Source: Algoriphagus marincola DSM 16067 (GTDB lineage Bacteria > Bacteroidota > Bacteroidia > Cytophagales > Cyclobacteriaceae). Taken from it: DNA of 64,000 nt. A program made the translations under genes and the position numbers. The first letter of the stretch is position 1; each line of letters starts with the position of its first letter. The stretch covers positions 1-64,000 of the forward strand of contig NZ_AUBU01000006.1 of NCBI RefSeq assembly GCF_000429405.1, read 5' to 3'. Below, one piece after another: positions 41,410-51,377 of the stretch. The notes below the pieces were generated by a model. The model searched no databases. It was not told the origin of the DNA and worked only from the letters and a program-made list of their open reading frames with translations.

Positions 41410-43830
41410 TCACCTAGCCTCCACCCGAACCTTGGCTCCTGTCATCAAGATTCTGCGATAGCCATTCTGAGTATCCGAACTCACCTCCTTACCCAAGATT
41501 TTGACCTGTTCATAGCTTTCCGGTATTTCGATCGAGAGGCCCCATTTTTTCTGTGTTTGGGTCACTTCAATCATCAGCTCCCCATCAATCTTTTCATAGC
41601 TTAGGGAAATTTCATTGTCTCCTATTTCCACCTTTTCAATGCTGGCACTTTCCCAATCCGAAGGCATTTGAGGCCGGATATAAATCACCCGATTTCCTGC
41701 ATCCGGCTGAATTCCGAAAAACTGTGTGACGATAGGAATCGCATAACTATACAAATTCCAAGCTTGAGTGAACATCCCATAATCAGGAGAAACTTCGTAG
41801 ATAGAGCCTGGTAATGCAAAGCTGAAGCTTCGCGTCATTCGCTGAAGGTAATCCAAGGCCGCGTCCGGGTTTCCATAATTATTTTCTCCAATCGCAGAAA
41901 CGCCCGTCGGCAAAGTCATCACAGCTCCTGTGTAGGAAAAGACCTTACTTCCGGTAAAGGATCCATCCTCAGACTCCGAACTATCATCCCGATCAATGCC
42001 CGTCACAAAAGTGCCAAATGGGTTGGTATATTTTCGTGCTGTTTCCAGCGCAATTTGAGCCTTCTCAGGATCAGCTACACCCACTTCCATTGGGGTATTC
42101 ACAACCCAATTATGATAGAGAACAAAACCCTGTTTCTGATCTTTCGGCAATGTGGATAAACTCCTTTTTGTAGCCTCCAACTCCTCTACAGCCCAGGGTT
42201 TATCTAAAGTATCAGCCCGGGTAATCGCTCCTTCAATCAGATGCAAGGCTTCTTCCGCTGTACCGATAAAATCCGCATAGCTTCCAAATTCCGGTACCCA
42301 AAAATCCCTATTGATTTTTTCTGCCAAAGCATCAGCAGTCTGTTGATAACTTTCAGAAAGTTCGGTTTTCCCAAGTATTTCGGCCATTTTCGCCGCATCC
42401 GCAAAAGCTTTATAGCTATATGCTGCTACATCAATCATCTCCGATTCTAATCGGTGGATTTCCATCATCCCATAGCCATCAGCGAGCAAATTCCCATCCT
42501 GATCATTTTCTTCAAGGAGCCAGATCAGGCCTTTTTCCACAGAGGGAAAATACTTCTCCAAAAACTCCCGATCTCCGGTCCAGCGATAGACCTCCCAAAT
42601 CGTGGAAACCCATTGGGGCGTCTCATTAATATTACCGGGATTAAAAACCACTCCATTGGTAGAAGCCTCGTGGATAATTCTGCCATTACCGTTGGTTTTT
42701 TCAGAAAGCTCATGAATCAGTTCCACCGTACTGTACACCAATTCTTTTCTTCCTGTAGCCAACAGTCCCTGAATGGTATATTCGCTATCCACCCCAAAGA
42801 ACCAGGGATAATCCGGCAAACCTGCTCCGAATCCACGACCCATTTCAGGCACATCCCGCACCAACCAATCGGTATTGTACTTAGTCCACTCAAAGGCTTT
42901 TTGCAGTTGCTTATCTGGAATATCAATGGCTGATTTCTTTGAAATTTCCTCATAGCGCCGCTTTTTGGAAAACCAGTCAGCCTCCAGATTTTCTCTCAAA
43001 TCAGCGATAGTCTCCAGAGCCTTCAATTCACTTTCGGTTGAACCTGCGATGTAGATCGGAAAAATCAATTCAGACCCTGATGGAATATTAAGTTGGACCC
43101 CGAAGGCAGCCGAAGTACCCATACCTCTCGACTCAAAATTGCAGATTGGATTGATAGGTGTAAGAGGAATTCCCGCATCCGTTCCCCATACGGCATACCA
43201 GTCATTGCCTTGATCCTTTGCAGTGAATGTTCCGGTCAACTCATTAAAAGCTACCTCATCCGCTTGATCAATCATCCCACTTCGCTCTCCAAGCCAAACG
43301 GGTCGAAGGTCTACCCTTGAAGTCCAGGAAAAATCAAAGGATTTATCCACAGAACCAGTATTTTTAAAACGATACAAAACAATCATTCCCTCCCTCGCAT
43401 CCGGAACAAAGTGCATACGTTCTACTTCCAAATCTGCTAATACGCTTCCATAATCAATCGTATTGGCAAATGAATAATTGGTGAAAGTCTTTCCTTCTGT
43501 CAGGCAAATGCTTTGAGAATCATCTCCAAGCTGTACTATAAAGCCATCAAGCAACTTAATTGGATGCAACCAGATACCGCCCATTTCACCTTCCACATGC
43601 CAACCCAAATCCGGAAAGGTTCCATTTTGATGCCCGACTAAGTACAAACGATCTCCTGCAGCTGAAAATGGGGAGTTGAGGTATTCAACATTACCCTCAA
43701 TTCCCTCTTGATTTTCCAAATCTTGAAAAATTTGGTTAAGTGGTCCGGATTCACTTTGGCAACTCCAGTAACATGCTAGGAGAAGAAGAACAAGCAAGCT
43801 TTTAGTGATTCGGAGAATTTTATTATACAT
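41410..43830 (-). CDS. (alpha/alpha)6-barrel glycoside hydrolase lipoprotein (GH63/debranching-enzyme type)
   Basis: 806 residues with a lipobox (CYWSC, Cys about 24). The N-terminal beta-sandwich domain (about 30-270) precedes a six-hairpin toroid (about 290-690) with KAFEWTKYNTDWLVRDVPEMG, GLPDYPWFFGVDSEYTIQG, TNGNGRIIHEAST, GDREFLEKYFPSVEKGLIWLLE and the final AWNLYSYAIPIVTQFFGI, then a beta C-terminal domain. Acidic residues in GVDSE are candidates for catalysis. This is the fold of amylo-alpha-1,6-glucosidase / GH63-like enzymes; the substrate is unknown. It adjoins a YdjC-type deacetylase, suggesting periplasmic glycan breakdown. Confidence 0.78.
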   Translation of the reverse strand: MYNKILRITKSLLVLLLLACYWSCQSESGPLNQIFQDLENQEGIEGNVEYLNSPFSAAGDRLYLVGHQNGTFPDLGWHVEGEMGGIWLHPIKLLDGFIVQLGDDSQSICLTEGKTFTNYSFANTIDYGSVLADLEVERMHFVPDAREGMIVLYRFKNTGSVDKSFDFSWTSRVDLRPVWLGERSGMIDQADEVAFNELTGTFTAKDQGNDWYAVWGTDAGIPLTPINPICNFESRGMGTSAAFGVQLNIPSGSELIFPIYIAGSTESELKALETIADLRENLEADWFSKKRRYEEISKKSAIDIPDKQLQKAFEWTKYNTDWLVRDVPEMGRGFGAGLPDYPWFFGVDSEYTIQGLLATGRKELVYSTVELIHELSEKTNGNGRIIHEASTNGVVFNPGNINETPQWVSTIWEVYRWTGDREFLEKYFPSVEKGLIWLLEENDQDGNLLADGYGMMEIHRLESEMIDVAAYSYKAFADAAKMAEILGKTELSESYQQTADALAEKINRDFWVPEFGSYADFIGTAEEALHLIEGAITRADTLDKPWAVEELEATKRSLSTLPKDQKQGFVLYHNWVVNTPMEVGVADPEKAQIALETARKYTNPFGTFVTGIDRDDSSESEDGSFTGSKVFSYTGAVMTLPTGVSAIGENNYGNPDAALDYLQRMTRSFSFALPGSIYEVSPDYGMFTQAWNLYSYAIPIVTQFFGIQPDAGNRVIYIRPQMPSDWESASIEKVEIGDNEISLSYEKIDGELMIEVTQTQKKWGLSIEIPESYEQVKILGKEVSSDTQNGYRRILMTGAKVRVEAR

Positions 43831-44056
43831 GCTTCTAAGCGATTTTGCACTCGTAGGGTGCGTTTTTAAATATTTTTTGCACTATTACAGTGCATTTTTT
43901 ATTCTTTAAAATTATCCGCATTTATAGAAGAAAAAAAGGATACAACCTTAACAAAGCAAAATGTTCAGGATATGGCATCTTCCCTCTTCCTACTTCCAGC
44001 TTCCAACCATAAAAATGAGAAAATAAGCCGAAGCATTACTAAGTAAATTAAGACTC

Positions 44057-44998
44057 TTATTTAATTTTCATCACCTTTCCTATTTCCCGCCAAGTAATCA
44101 ATTTGATCCCTTCCTTTTCGATTAAATTCTTAGCTTTTTCACTCGTGAAAAAATCATAATCGGCCTGTCGCCAAGGAGCGTGGAAACTGTCATGCCCTGC
44201 CGTCACAGCGTTCATTTCCTCATCATCAAAAGCGAGGTGAATCAACAAAACATGGACTCCTGCAGGCAAATTTTTTAAAGCTTCTGTGTAAAATTCTTCC
44301 ATTCCACTTTCATAAGCTGCCTCATCTGCCATAATTATTTGATCTATCACCGGCAACTTATCCACATTCAGCCCTTCAAACAGTTCCTTATTTGGCAGGA
44401 CCAAGGCCTGCATCAATTGCTGATTTAGCATGGCAGGAATTTCATATTCCAAGGCGAGCTTGATATAGATTTTCAAATATTCAGGCCTCCCAAAAAACAT
44501 ACAACCCATATGGGAATCCAGATGGGTAATGTCTATGCCCATTGATTTTGCATTTTCTATTTGAGCACGAACTTCCTGCTCAACTTCCTCCGGACTTGCG
44601 TTCTCGGCTACTTGAGCACAGGAAGGGTACATGTGGCCCAATGGATTTACCAAACCAGGAACAGCAGTTTTCCCCGCTTCAGGACCCCAGTTGTACTGAT
44701 ACCATTCATTGGTTAAAGTTATATGAATACCGATGTCCGGATTTGAGATTTCCTTAGCCAGTTGGGCGACCTCCGAAGACCATGCTGCTGGTACCATCAT
44801 ACTGGTAGAAGTGACCAAGCCGTTTTTGATCGCCTCAAACGTAGCTTTATTCTGAGAATGAGAAACTCCCACATCATCTCCATGAATGATCAAAAGTTTG
44901 GAATCTTTGGGATAACCCAATTTTTCTTGGAGACTTTGGCAAAAGCTCGAAAAAGGGACAAGTCCCAGTAAAACGAGGAGCAACGTGAATTTTTTCAT
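44057..44998 (-). CDS. ChbG/YdjC-family carbohydrate deacetylase, exported
   Basis: About 313 residues from the ATG at 44998, which starts a signal peptide (FTLLLVLLGLVPFSSFCQ). Metal-site motifs of the YdjC fold are visible: LLIIHGDDVGVSH (Asp pair), GIHITLTNEW, and THLDSHMGCM (His-x-x-x-His). Family members remove acetyl groups from N-acetylated sugars; the substrate is unknown. It is divergent from the cryptochrome gene and lies upstream of the glycosidase on the same strand, 226 bases apart. Confidence 0.88.
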   Translation of the reverse strand: MKKFTLLLVLLGLVPFSSFCQSLQEKLGYPKDSKLLIIHGDDVGVSHSQNKATFEAIKNGLVTSTSMMVPAAWSSEVAQLAKEISNPDIGIHITLTNEWYQYNWGPEAGKTAVPGLVNPLGHMYPSCAQVAENASPEEVEQEVRAQIENAKSMGIDITHLDSHMGCMFFGRPEYLKIYIKLALEYEIPAMLNQQLMQALVLPNKELFEGLNVDKLPVIDQIIMADEAAYESGMEEFYTEALKNLPAGVHVLLIHLAFDDEEMNAVTAGHDSFHAPWRQADYDFFTSEKAKNLIEKEGIKLITWREIGKVMKIK

Positions 44999-45094
44999 AA
45001 TCAATCGAATCAAAGCTGAAATTAAACAAAATCGCTACAACTCAATTTTTATTTTTCTCCCAAACACTTCGCCTAGACAGCCTGTTTGCACAAT

Positions 45095-46528
45095 ATGAAC
45101 TTCAATAGGATTATCGTTTGGTTTCGAAATGATCTTCGTGTAAAAGATCACGAAGCATTACACAAGGCTTGCTCTAGCGGAGCCGAAGTGATTCCTGTTT
45201 ATTGCTTTGATCCTCGACATTTTGAGATGACGGAAATTGGCTATCCAAAAACCGGAAGTTTCAGAGGCAAATTCCTGTTGGAATCTGTGGCAGACTTGAG
45301 AAGAAATTTACGCAAGATTGGCGGAGACTTAGTAATCCTAAGAGGAAATCCAGAGGTCGAGATAATCACCTTGGCTGAGCGAGTAAAAGCAGATGCAATA
45401 TTTTTCTCGGAAGAGGTGACTGCAGAAGAACAGTATGTGGATAAGGCTTTGGAGAAAGCTGCTTGGTCGAAGGGGATAGCCACTGAAAATTTTTGGCAAT
45501 CAACCCTTTATCACATTGAGGATTTACCCTTCCCTGTGGCGCAAGTTCCTGAAGTTTTTACCCAATTCAGAAAATCAGTGGAGAAAATGGCTTCCGTAAG
45601 GCCCACTTATCCACAACCCAATAAAATAAACTTTCCCAAAAAATCAGTGATTCCTCAAAGTGGTGAATTGCCTGGTTTGAAAAGTTACGGATTGGAGGAC
45701 CCTGAGCCTGAGCGCCGTTCGGTGATGGAGTTTGATGGTGGAGAAAGCGCTGGCCTCGGGCGAATCCAATCCTATTTTTGGGAAGGTAATCACTTGAAAG
45801 TTTATAAAGAAACCCGAAATGGGCTTATCGGTACAGACTACAGTTCAAAGTTTTCCGCTTGGCTAGCTTTAGGTTGCATATCTCCACGTACAATTCATGA
45901 AGAGGTGAAGCGATATGAAAAGGAGCGAAAGAAAAACCAAAGCACTTATTGGTTGATTTTTGAGCTGATTTGGAGAGATTATTTTCGCTTTATCACCAAG
46001 AAACACGGGAATAAAGTCTTCAAGATAGAAGGGATTAAAAATACAAGGGACTCCTGGCGCAGAGATAGTGCTGATTTTCAGCGCTGGTGTGAGGGGCAGA
46101 CAGGAGTCCCCTTTGTAGATGCCAATATGCGAGAACTTAACTTCTCCGGCTTCATGTCAAATCGTGGCCGTCAAAATGTGGCAAGTTTTCTTGTCAATGA
46201 TCTGGGAATTGATTGGACTTGGGGGGCTAGTTACTTCGAGAGTCAACTTGTGGATTATGATGTCTGTTCCAACTGGGGCAATTGGATGTATGTGGGTGGT
46301 GTAGGAAATGACCCTAGAGAAAACCGATACTTTAATATTCTTCGTCAGGGAAAAAATTATGATCGAAATGGAGAATATGTGCGTCTTTGGGTCCCTGAGC
46401 TTGCCTTGATTAAAGGCTTTGATATTCATCAACCCTGGGAGTTATCCACAGCCCAGCTTAAACAATCAGGAATTCAAATAGGCAATACTTATCCACAGGC
46501 TATGGTTGATTTGGAGGGTGTTTTCTAA
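45095..46528 (+). CDS. Cryptochrome DASH
   Basis: 477 residues from ATG 45095. The photolyase-homology N-domain starts IIVWFRNDLRVKDHEAL; the FAD-binding domain has the DASH-type GGESAGL, TDYSSKFSAWLALGCISPRTI, ELIWRDYFRF, VPFVDANMREL, GFMSNRGRQNVASF and DWTWGASYFE...DVCSNWGNWMYVGGVGNDPR. The last block is diagnostic of cryptochrome DASH rather than CPD class I photolyase. DASH proteins repair single-stranded DNA dimers and may sense blue light. The carotenoid/MerR locus lies 16 kb away. Confidence 0.95.
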   Translation: MNFNRIIVWFRNDLRVKDHEALHKACSSGAEVIPVYCFDPRHFEMTEIGYPKTGSFRGKFLLESVADLRRNLRKIGGDLVILRGNPEVEIITLAERVKADAIFFSEEVTAEEQYVDKALEKAAWSKGIATENFWQSTLYHIEDLPFPVAQVPEVFTQFRKSVEKMASVRPTYPQPNKINFPKKSVIPQSGELPGLKSYGLEDPEPERRSVMEFDGGESAGLGRIQSYFWEGNHLKVYKETRNGLIGTDYSSKFSAWLALGCISPRTIHEEVKRYEKERKKNQSTYWLIFELIWRDYFRFITKKHGNKVFKIEGIKNTRDSWRRDSADFQRWCEGQTGVPFVDANMRELNFSGFMSNRGRQNVASFLVNDLGIDWTWGASYFESQLVDYDVCSNWGNWMYVGGVGNDPRENRYFNILRQGKNYDRNGEYVRLWVPELALIKGFDIHQPWELSTAQLKQSGIQIGNTYPQAMVDLEGVF

Positions 46529-46602
46529 AAATGGAGAAATGTGGATAATTACTTTTATGCTCCATATTTTTCGCACATTTTTTTTCGGAACTCCGGACTA
46601 TA

Positions 46603-47077
46603 TTACCAAAACGCAAAATACATCACTATAGACCAAACTGCCATATTGAAAATGAGACTTATATAAGTCAGAAAGTCTTTCAAATACGACCAATCGAATC
46701 CACGATTGATTCCGAGATAGCCTTTTACAAGCATACCAGCTATACTGCTCAAAATAATAAACCAGGAAAAAACCCGCAAAAAGAGTCTAAACTCAGTAAA
46801 TTGACCATTAGAAGAGTTAGGATTGACAGTCATTTGAATTTTTGGATTGCTGATTATCCTGCTTGCATAAATACCCGGGGCGCCATACGAAGAATTGAGT
46901 GGCAGTCCAAAAGGCCCAAAAAAATAGCATTTCATAGTAAGTAGATTTTTCCCGAAGAAAATCAAGCTCAAAACGCAACTCGGGATAAACGTAGCCTTTT
47001 TGCCAAAAGACTAGCGGAATTGCAAACAACAAACCCCAAGCCCAATTCTTCTTAAAATATTTGACAAACAGTTTCAC
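46603..47077 (-). pseudogene. Membrane protein broken by a frameshift
   Basis: Two overlapping minus-strand frames look like halves of one protein. The first (from 47077) has KLFVKYFKKNWAWGLLFAIP and LFFWAFWTATQFFVW; the second (to 46603) has ISNPKIQMTVNPN, LFLRVFSWFIILSSIAGM and YISLIFNMAVWSIVMYFAFW. The change of frame would fall near the CCCGGGG run around 46873-46880. The alternative is that one frame alone is real. Family not recognised. Its start lies three bases after the class A hydrolase stop. Confidence 0.45.
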
Positions 47078-47080
47078 CGC

Positions 47081-48313
47081 TTAGTATTCAAATTTCAATC
47101 CCTCAAAATCCGGCTTCAATATTTTCTTACGATTCAGCTCCCGCTGATAAAGATACTCACCCAATTCGGCAAAGAATGGGAGCCCAATTCCCTCCGTCTC
47201 ATAGGTATTATCATTCAAGGTTTCATTTTGATTGGTATAAATCACCGCCGATACAAAAAACTCTACCCCATTCTCATAATCCACAAAATAGCTTCCATCA
47301 ATCAGATGACCATAGGCCCAACCTGTCTTATTGAAAATCCGGAAGCGATCCGGGATGGGGTTTTTATCTGTTCCGAATTTGAAAAACTTCGAATAGCTGT
47401 CGTAATAGTCTGGTCCTTCATACTTGGGAAAATCAGACTCGCCGGGTAACATGCTCATGTATTTTAGTATAAACTCCCGATGCACCTCATTCAAGTTAAA
47501 ACGATCAGCTTCCATAAATGAGCGAGGAAATACAATTCGCTGGACGACTCCATGCAAGTCAGATAGGGCAAATTTATTTTTGAAGGTAAACTCCATGCCT
47601 GTCTCAATCAGCGAATCTCCAGAATAGTAGGCTCTCCCAATCATCGGTCGCTCAGGATTGGAATAAACCTTTCCGGTAGTTCTCTCGGGCAATTCCAAAA
47701 GAATATTTCCAGACTTATCCACAAAGCGGATGGGATTGAAATATCGGTTTTCGATCTCATTTGCAGGATAACTCAGTCGATGGTTAATCATTGTATGATT
47801 CAAGCCTTTCTCTGCCAATTTTTGATTGATGTAATCCTGTCCTAATAGCTCATAGAGTCGATTATAGGCATCATTGTCAGAAACCAAAAGGATTTTTTTG
47901 ATGTAATGCCCAATGCTGGGAAGAGAGTCTTCCGAAGAGTTATCCACATAGGCTGGAATTTGTGAAGGCCTCACCGAATCTATCAGCATGGGCGTGTCCA
48001 AGGTTAAGTTATCCACATTCTGCTCTTGCAGCCACTCCAAGGCAAGAATCGCGACGGGTAACTTGACAGTGGAAGCCGGATAGAAATAACGCTCATCATC
48101 CAAATTGAAGGAGAAGTCTTCCATCATCGGATTCATATGTTCGTTTCGATCTATTTGCGTAAAAAGGATCTGAACTTGATACTTATCCACACTATCCAAG
48201 ACTCGCTGAAGAGTCGGAAAATCCTCCAAACCATCTTCAAAAAGTATCGGCTCTTTTTGAGAACAAGCGAATGAAAATAAAACAATCAGAAATAGAATCG
48301 TTAGCTTTTGCAT
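47081..48313 (-). CDS. Class A beta-lactamase-like serine hydrolase, lipoprotein
   Basis: 410 residues with lipobox FSFAC (Cys about 17). The class A catalytic motifs are complete: FYPASTVKLP (Ser81, Lys84), SDN (about 145-147) and FNKTGWAYG (KTG). The insertion and length (class A lactamases have about 290 residues) and the lipid anchor argue for a peptidoglycan-active or esterase enzyme rather than a resistance lactamase. It lies two bases downstream of the AONS-like gene and forms an operon with it. Confidence 0.87.
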   Translation of the reverse strand: MQKLTILFLIVLFSFACSQKEPILFEDGLEDFPTLQRVLDSVDKYQVQILFTQIDRNEHMNPMMEDFSFNLDDERYFYPASTVKLPVAILALEWLQEQNVDNLTLDTPMLIDSVRPSQIPAYVDNSSEDSLPSIGHYIKKILLVSDNDAYNRLYELLGQDYINQKLAEKGLNHTMINHRLSYPANEIENRYFNPIRFVDKSGNILLELPERTTGKVYSNPERPMIGRAYYSGDSLIETGMEFTFKNKFALSDLHGVVQRIVFPRSFMEADRFNLNEVHREFILKYMSMLPGESDFPKYEGPDYYDSYSKFFKFGTDKNPIPDRFRIFNKTGWAYGHLIDGSYFVDYENGVEFFVSAVIYTNQNETLNDNTYETEGIGLPFFAELGEYLYQRELNRKKILKPDFEGLKFEY

Positions 48314-48315
48314 TG

Positions 48316-49374
48316 TTAAAGGGCTAGGTTTTCTAAAATATCGGCTAAGTATTCAATATCTTCTTTTTCGTGGAAAGCTGAAAGAACAATCCGGTTAACT
48401 TTGGGACTATCCGCATGTGGATAAGGAAAACTGGAGGTGATAATTCCTGATTTTTCCAATTGCTCCACCCAAGAGTCTTCCGTATATCGAAAAACCGGGT
48501 AGTCAGGATTTCCTATGATCTGTGGCATAAAGGCAATCAACTCATAGAAGTATTGACACAATTCCTTCAGGTGTTCATGTGCCGCCTCATATGTATGCTG
48601 CATTTCCAAAAAAGTCCGGATATGGGCAGGAGATCCAGGAGAAGCCCCAGCGAAAAGAGGTAAATTTTTAATATGGTCTATATGATAATCCGGACAGAGA
48701 ACGATTCCTGCTGGCAGGCCCAAACCCTTTCCCAAAGAACCGCTCACAATTACCGAAACGGAATCATATTGCATCTTGGAGTAAGTGCCAAATATTCCAT
48801 TTCCCAAAACCCCAAAAGCATGTGAGTCGTCAACCAGAAGCCAAACTTTATGCTTTTTACCAATTTCTTCCACCCAAGAATAATCATGGATTTGCACATT
48901 TAAGGCATCCACGGCATTACCGATTATCAATATACTTCGAGAAGAAAGAGACTCGGCTTTTTCCAGACAATCAATTTTCCATTGTTTAAAATTTAATTGA
49001 TCACTTGCTAGATGTCCGTCTGGAATGACTGCCGGATGGGCATCTGGGGCGATCCAGACCTCATCTACCTGACTAATGACACTCTTCCAGGCAGCGATCC
49101 CAGCGAGATAACCCGAACTGAAAAGTGCTCCTGCATCAGCGCCAGCCTCTTGAGCAAAAAAGGTTTCAAACTCATCAAAGACTTCTAACTGTATGTTATT
49201 CTTTCTGCTTTGTCCGAAATTAGAACCATACTCGAATACATTATTAGCCAGAATATCCAAAAAATCTATATCCTGCGGAATCCCTAAATAGGAGGTCCCG
49301 CTGAAGTATAGGTAGTCCTTTCCTTCGATCTCGATCATTCGACCGATGCCGGTATTTAGCTTGTGTTTCTTCAA
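48316..49374 (-). CDS. PLP-dependent aminotransferase-fold enzyme (AONS/KBL-like)
   Basis: 352 residues of the alpha-oxoamine synthase/2-amino-3-ketobutyrate lyase type: LYFSGTSYLGIP and NFGQSRKNN near the start, LFSSGYLAGIAA, VDDSHAFGVLG (PLP Asp), and SGSLGKGLGLPAG with the Schiff-base lysine. It is about 40 residues shorter than typical BioF. It is followed by the class A hydrolase lipoprotein, and no other biotin genes are near, so BioF function is uncertain; muropeptide-linked chemistry is only a guess from context. Confidence 0.82.
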   Translation of the reverse strand: MKKHKLNTGIGRMIEIEGKDYLYFSGTSYLGIPQDIDFLDILANNVFEYGSNFGQSRKNNIQLEVFDEFETFFAQEAGADAGALFSSGYLAGIAAWKSVISQVDEVWIAPDAHPAVIPDGHLASDQLNFKQWKIDCLEKAESLSSRSILIIGNAVDALNVQIHDYSWVEEIGKKHKVWLLVDDSHAFGVLGNGIFGTYSKMQYDSVSVIVSGSLGKGLGLPAGIVLCPDYHIDHIKNLPLFAGASPGSPAHIRTFLEMQHTYEAAHEHLKELCQYFYELIAFMPQIIGNPDYPVFRYTEDSWVEQLEKSGIITSSFPYPHADSPKVNRIVLSAFHEKEDIEYLADILENLAL

Positions 49375-49380
49375 AAGATA

Positions 49381-49803
49381 TTACTTCGCAAAAATCTGAG
49401 ACTCATCTTGGAATGACTTGAATTCCAGCGCGTTTCCGCAGGGATCCAAGAAAAACATCGTCGCTTGCTCTCCTACTTCACCTTTGAAACGGATGTATGG
49501 CTCGATGACAAACTCTATCCCATGCGCTTTCAATTTATCAGCCAGATTATGCCACTCGTCCCAAGGGAGGATCACCCCAAAATGTCGAACCGGCACATTT
49601 TTTCCATCCACTGCATTGGTATTTGCTTTGGCTAATTCTTCAGGCTTGATGTGTGCAGACAATTGATGCCCAAAAAAGTTGAAATCGATCCATTTATCAG
49701 TACTTCTACCGATATCACATCCAAGCAATTCTCCGTAGAAAGCCCGGGTCTCTTCGATATCACGAATAGGGAAAGCAAGGTGAAAGGGTTTGAATTCGCT
49801 CAT
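49381..49803 (-). CDS. VOC (glyoxalase/bleomycin-resistance fold) protein
   Basis: 140 residues. [22 protein letters not shown] opens the first beta-alpha-beta-beta-beta unit with a metal-ligand His; [20 protein letters not shown] opens the second, and [16 protein letters not shown] ends it with the metal Glu. These are the features of a metal-dependent dioxygenase-like VOC protein. Seven bases separate it from the AONS-like gene downstream. Divergent from the patatin gene. Confidence 0.88.
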   Translation of the reverse strand: MSEFKPFHLAFPIRDIEETRAFYGELLGCDIGRSTDKWIDFNFFGHQLSAHIKPEELAKANTNAVDGKNVPVRHFGVILPWDEWHNLADKLKAHGIEFVIEPYIRFKGEVGEQATMFFLDPCGNALEFKSFQDESQIFAK

Positions 49804-49842
49804 ATTTATTACTTTCGTTTATTGATTTTTCATCCTAAAGAT

Positions 49843-50745
49843 ATGGCAAAAAAGCAGAAAGTTTCATTGGTTTTGAGTAGCGGTGGAGCTCGAGGATTGG
49901 CGCATGTCGGAGTGATTGAGGAATTGGAGGAGCGGGGTTACGAAATAGCCGAAATCGCGGGCTGCTCAGCAGGTGCTCTGGTAGGCGGAATGTACGCCAG
50001 TGGCAAAATGGAAGAGTTTAAGAATTGGATCTGCAATTTGGACCGGATCGATGTATTTTCCCTGATGGATTTTACCTTTTCAAGTAAGGGTTTTATCAAA
50101 GGAGAAAAAGTCTTTTCGGCTTTAAAAAAGGTAGTTCCAGACTGTCAGATAGAGGATTTAGCCTTGCCCTTTTCCTGCAATGCAGTTGATGTAGAAAGCG
50201 GAAAAGAGGTCATTTTTGATAAGGGAAGCCTATTTGCAGCCATTCGAGCATCCGGCAGTATTCCTTCCGTCTTTATTCCAGCCAAACAGGGAAATCAGCC
50301 CCTGATAGATGGTGGGGTGTTGAATCCGATTCCCATTTCTCTTCTGACACCCCAAAATGATACCCTTTTGGTCGTAGTAGATGTCAATGGGCTGGATCAA
50401 GAATACATCGCCCCTCCAAAGAAAGATTCGAAAGGAAACCGATTTATCAATAGCCTTCCTGCTTGGATGATTGATTATAAAAATAAAATGACCCAGTACT
50501 TTCCGGAGGAAAAACCCACAGAAAAAGATATCAGTTATTCCACCTTGAACTTGGTGAAGCGCTCATTCGATCTTCTGCAAGACCGTTTTTGTGAGATGCT
50601 TTTGGAAAAGCATGCAGTAGATGTACAGGTAAAAGTGGCCCGAAAGCAGGCAGGAACATTGGAGTTTTATCGAGCAGCGGAAATGATAGAAATTGGTCGG
50701 ATTAAAGCCCAAAAGGCATTGGATAAACTGGAAAATGGAGATTAA
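49843..50745 (+). CDS. Patatin-like phospholipase
   Basis: 300 residues from the ATG at 49843; the frame is open far upstream but that part is antisense to the VOC gene. The oxyanion-hole motif SSGGARGLAHVG (about 12-23), the nucleophile elbow GCSAG (Ser about 42), SGSIPSVFIP and the catalytic DGG in PLIDGGVLNP are all present. It has no signal peptide or barrel domain, so it is a cytoplasmic or membrane-associated lipid acyl hydrolase of the RssA type. The next gene begins within its last codons. Confidence 0.9.
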   Translation: MAKKQKVSLVLSSGGARGLAHVGVIEELEERGYEIAEIAGCSAGALVGGMYASGKMEEFKNWICNLDRIDVFSLMDFTFSSKGFIKGEKVFSALKKVVPDCQIEDLALPFSCNAVDVESGKEVIFDKGSLFAAIRASGSIPSVFIPAKQGNQPLIDGGVLNPIPISLLTPQNDTLLVVVDVNGLDQEYIAPPKKDSKGNRFINSLPAWMIDYKNKMTQYFPEEKPTEKDISYSTLNLVKRSFDLLQDRFCEMLLEKHAVDVQVKVARKQAGTLEFYRAAEMIEIGRIKAQKALDKLENGD

Positions 50746-51349
50746 CGAGTTAAATCGGCTTTTGGGCAATGTGGATAACTACCTCTTGGATCAGATCCTG
50801 AAGGGTCGGTTTACCAAGGAGATGAAAATCCTTGACGCGGGTTGTGGAGAAGGAAGGAACACGGTTTACTTTATCAATCAGGGCTATTCGATCTTTGGAA
50901 TCGACCCAAATGAATTGGCTATTCAGTACTGTCGCTATCAGGCAAAGAGTCTTGACCCAAACTATGATGCGCATCGGTTTCAGCTAGGAAGATTGGAAGA
51001 AATTCCATTCCACAGTCAGGCCTTCGATGCCCTTATTTGCTCTGCAGTGCTGCATTTTGCAGAAAATGTGGATAACTTTTGGCAGATGACCGAAGAAATT
51101 CATCGGGTCTTGAAGCCGGGTGGAATTTTTTGGTTTCGGATGTGTACCGGCTTTAGCGATATCTTAGAGAAGTCAGAAAAACTGGAAGGCGGAAAATACC
51201 GCTTGCCAGACGAATCAGAACGTTTCGTGTTGACACATAGCCATGTGGATAAGTTGCAGAAAATGGGCTTTCAATTTCTGGAAGCCCCCAAAGCCGTTTT
51301 AGTCTTGGAACAGCGAGAAATGGGGGTCTTTTTAATGAGAAAAACATAA
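50735..51349 (+). CDS. Class I SAM-dependent methyltransferase
   Basis: 204 residues; the ATG at 50735 overlaps the end of the patatin gene by 11 bases, showing coupling. Motif I is ILDAGCGEGRNTVYF (about 29-43), an acidic residue follows in FGIDPNELAI, motif IV lies in ALICSAVLHF and post-motif in RVLKPGGIFWF. This is a methyltransferase-11-type fold. Substrate unknown; lipid or quinone is possible but unsupported. Confidence 0.88.
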   Translation: MEINELNRLLGNVDNYLLDQILKGRFTKEMKILDAGCGEGRNTVYFINQGYSIFGIDPNELAIQYCRYQAKSLDPNYDAHRFQLGRLEEIPFHSQAFDALICSAVLHFAENVDNFWQMTEEIHRVLKPGGIFWFRMCTGFSDILEKSEKLEGGKYRLPDESERFVLTHSHVDKLQKMGFQFLEAPKAVLVLEQREMGVFLMRKT

Positions 51350-51377
51350 GCAAAATCTAACTGTCAACAATTAAAAA

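Noticed and set aside
49651..49842. Upstream extension of the patatin gene
   Set aside because: It is antisense to the VOC gene; the ATG at 49843 starts right before the conserved patatin strand.
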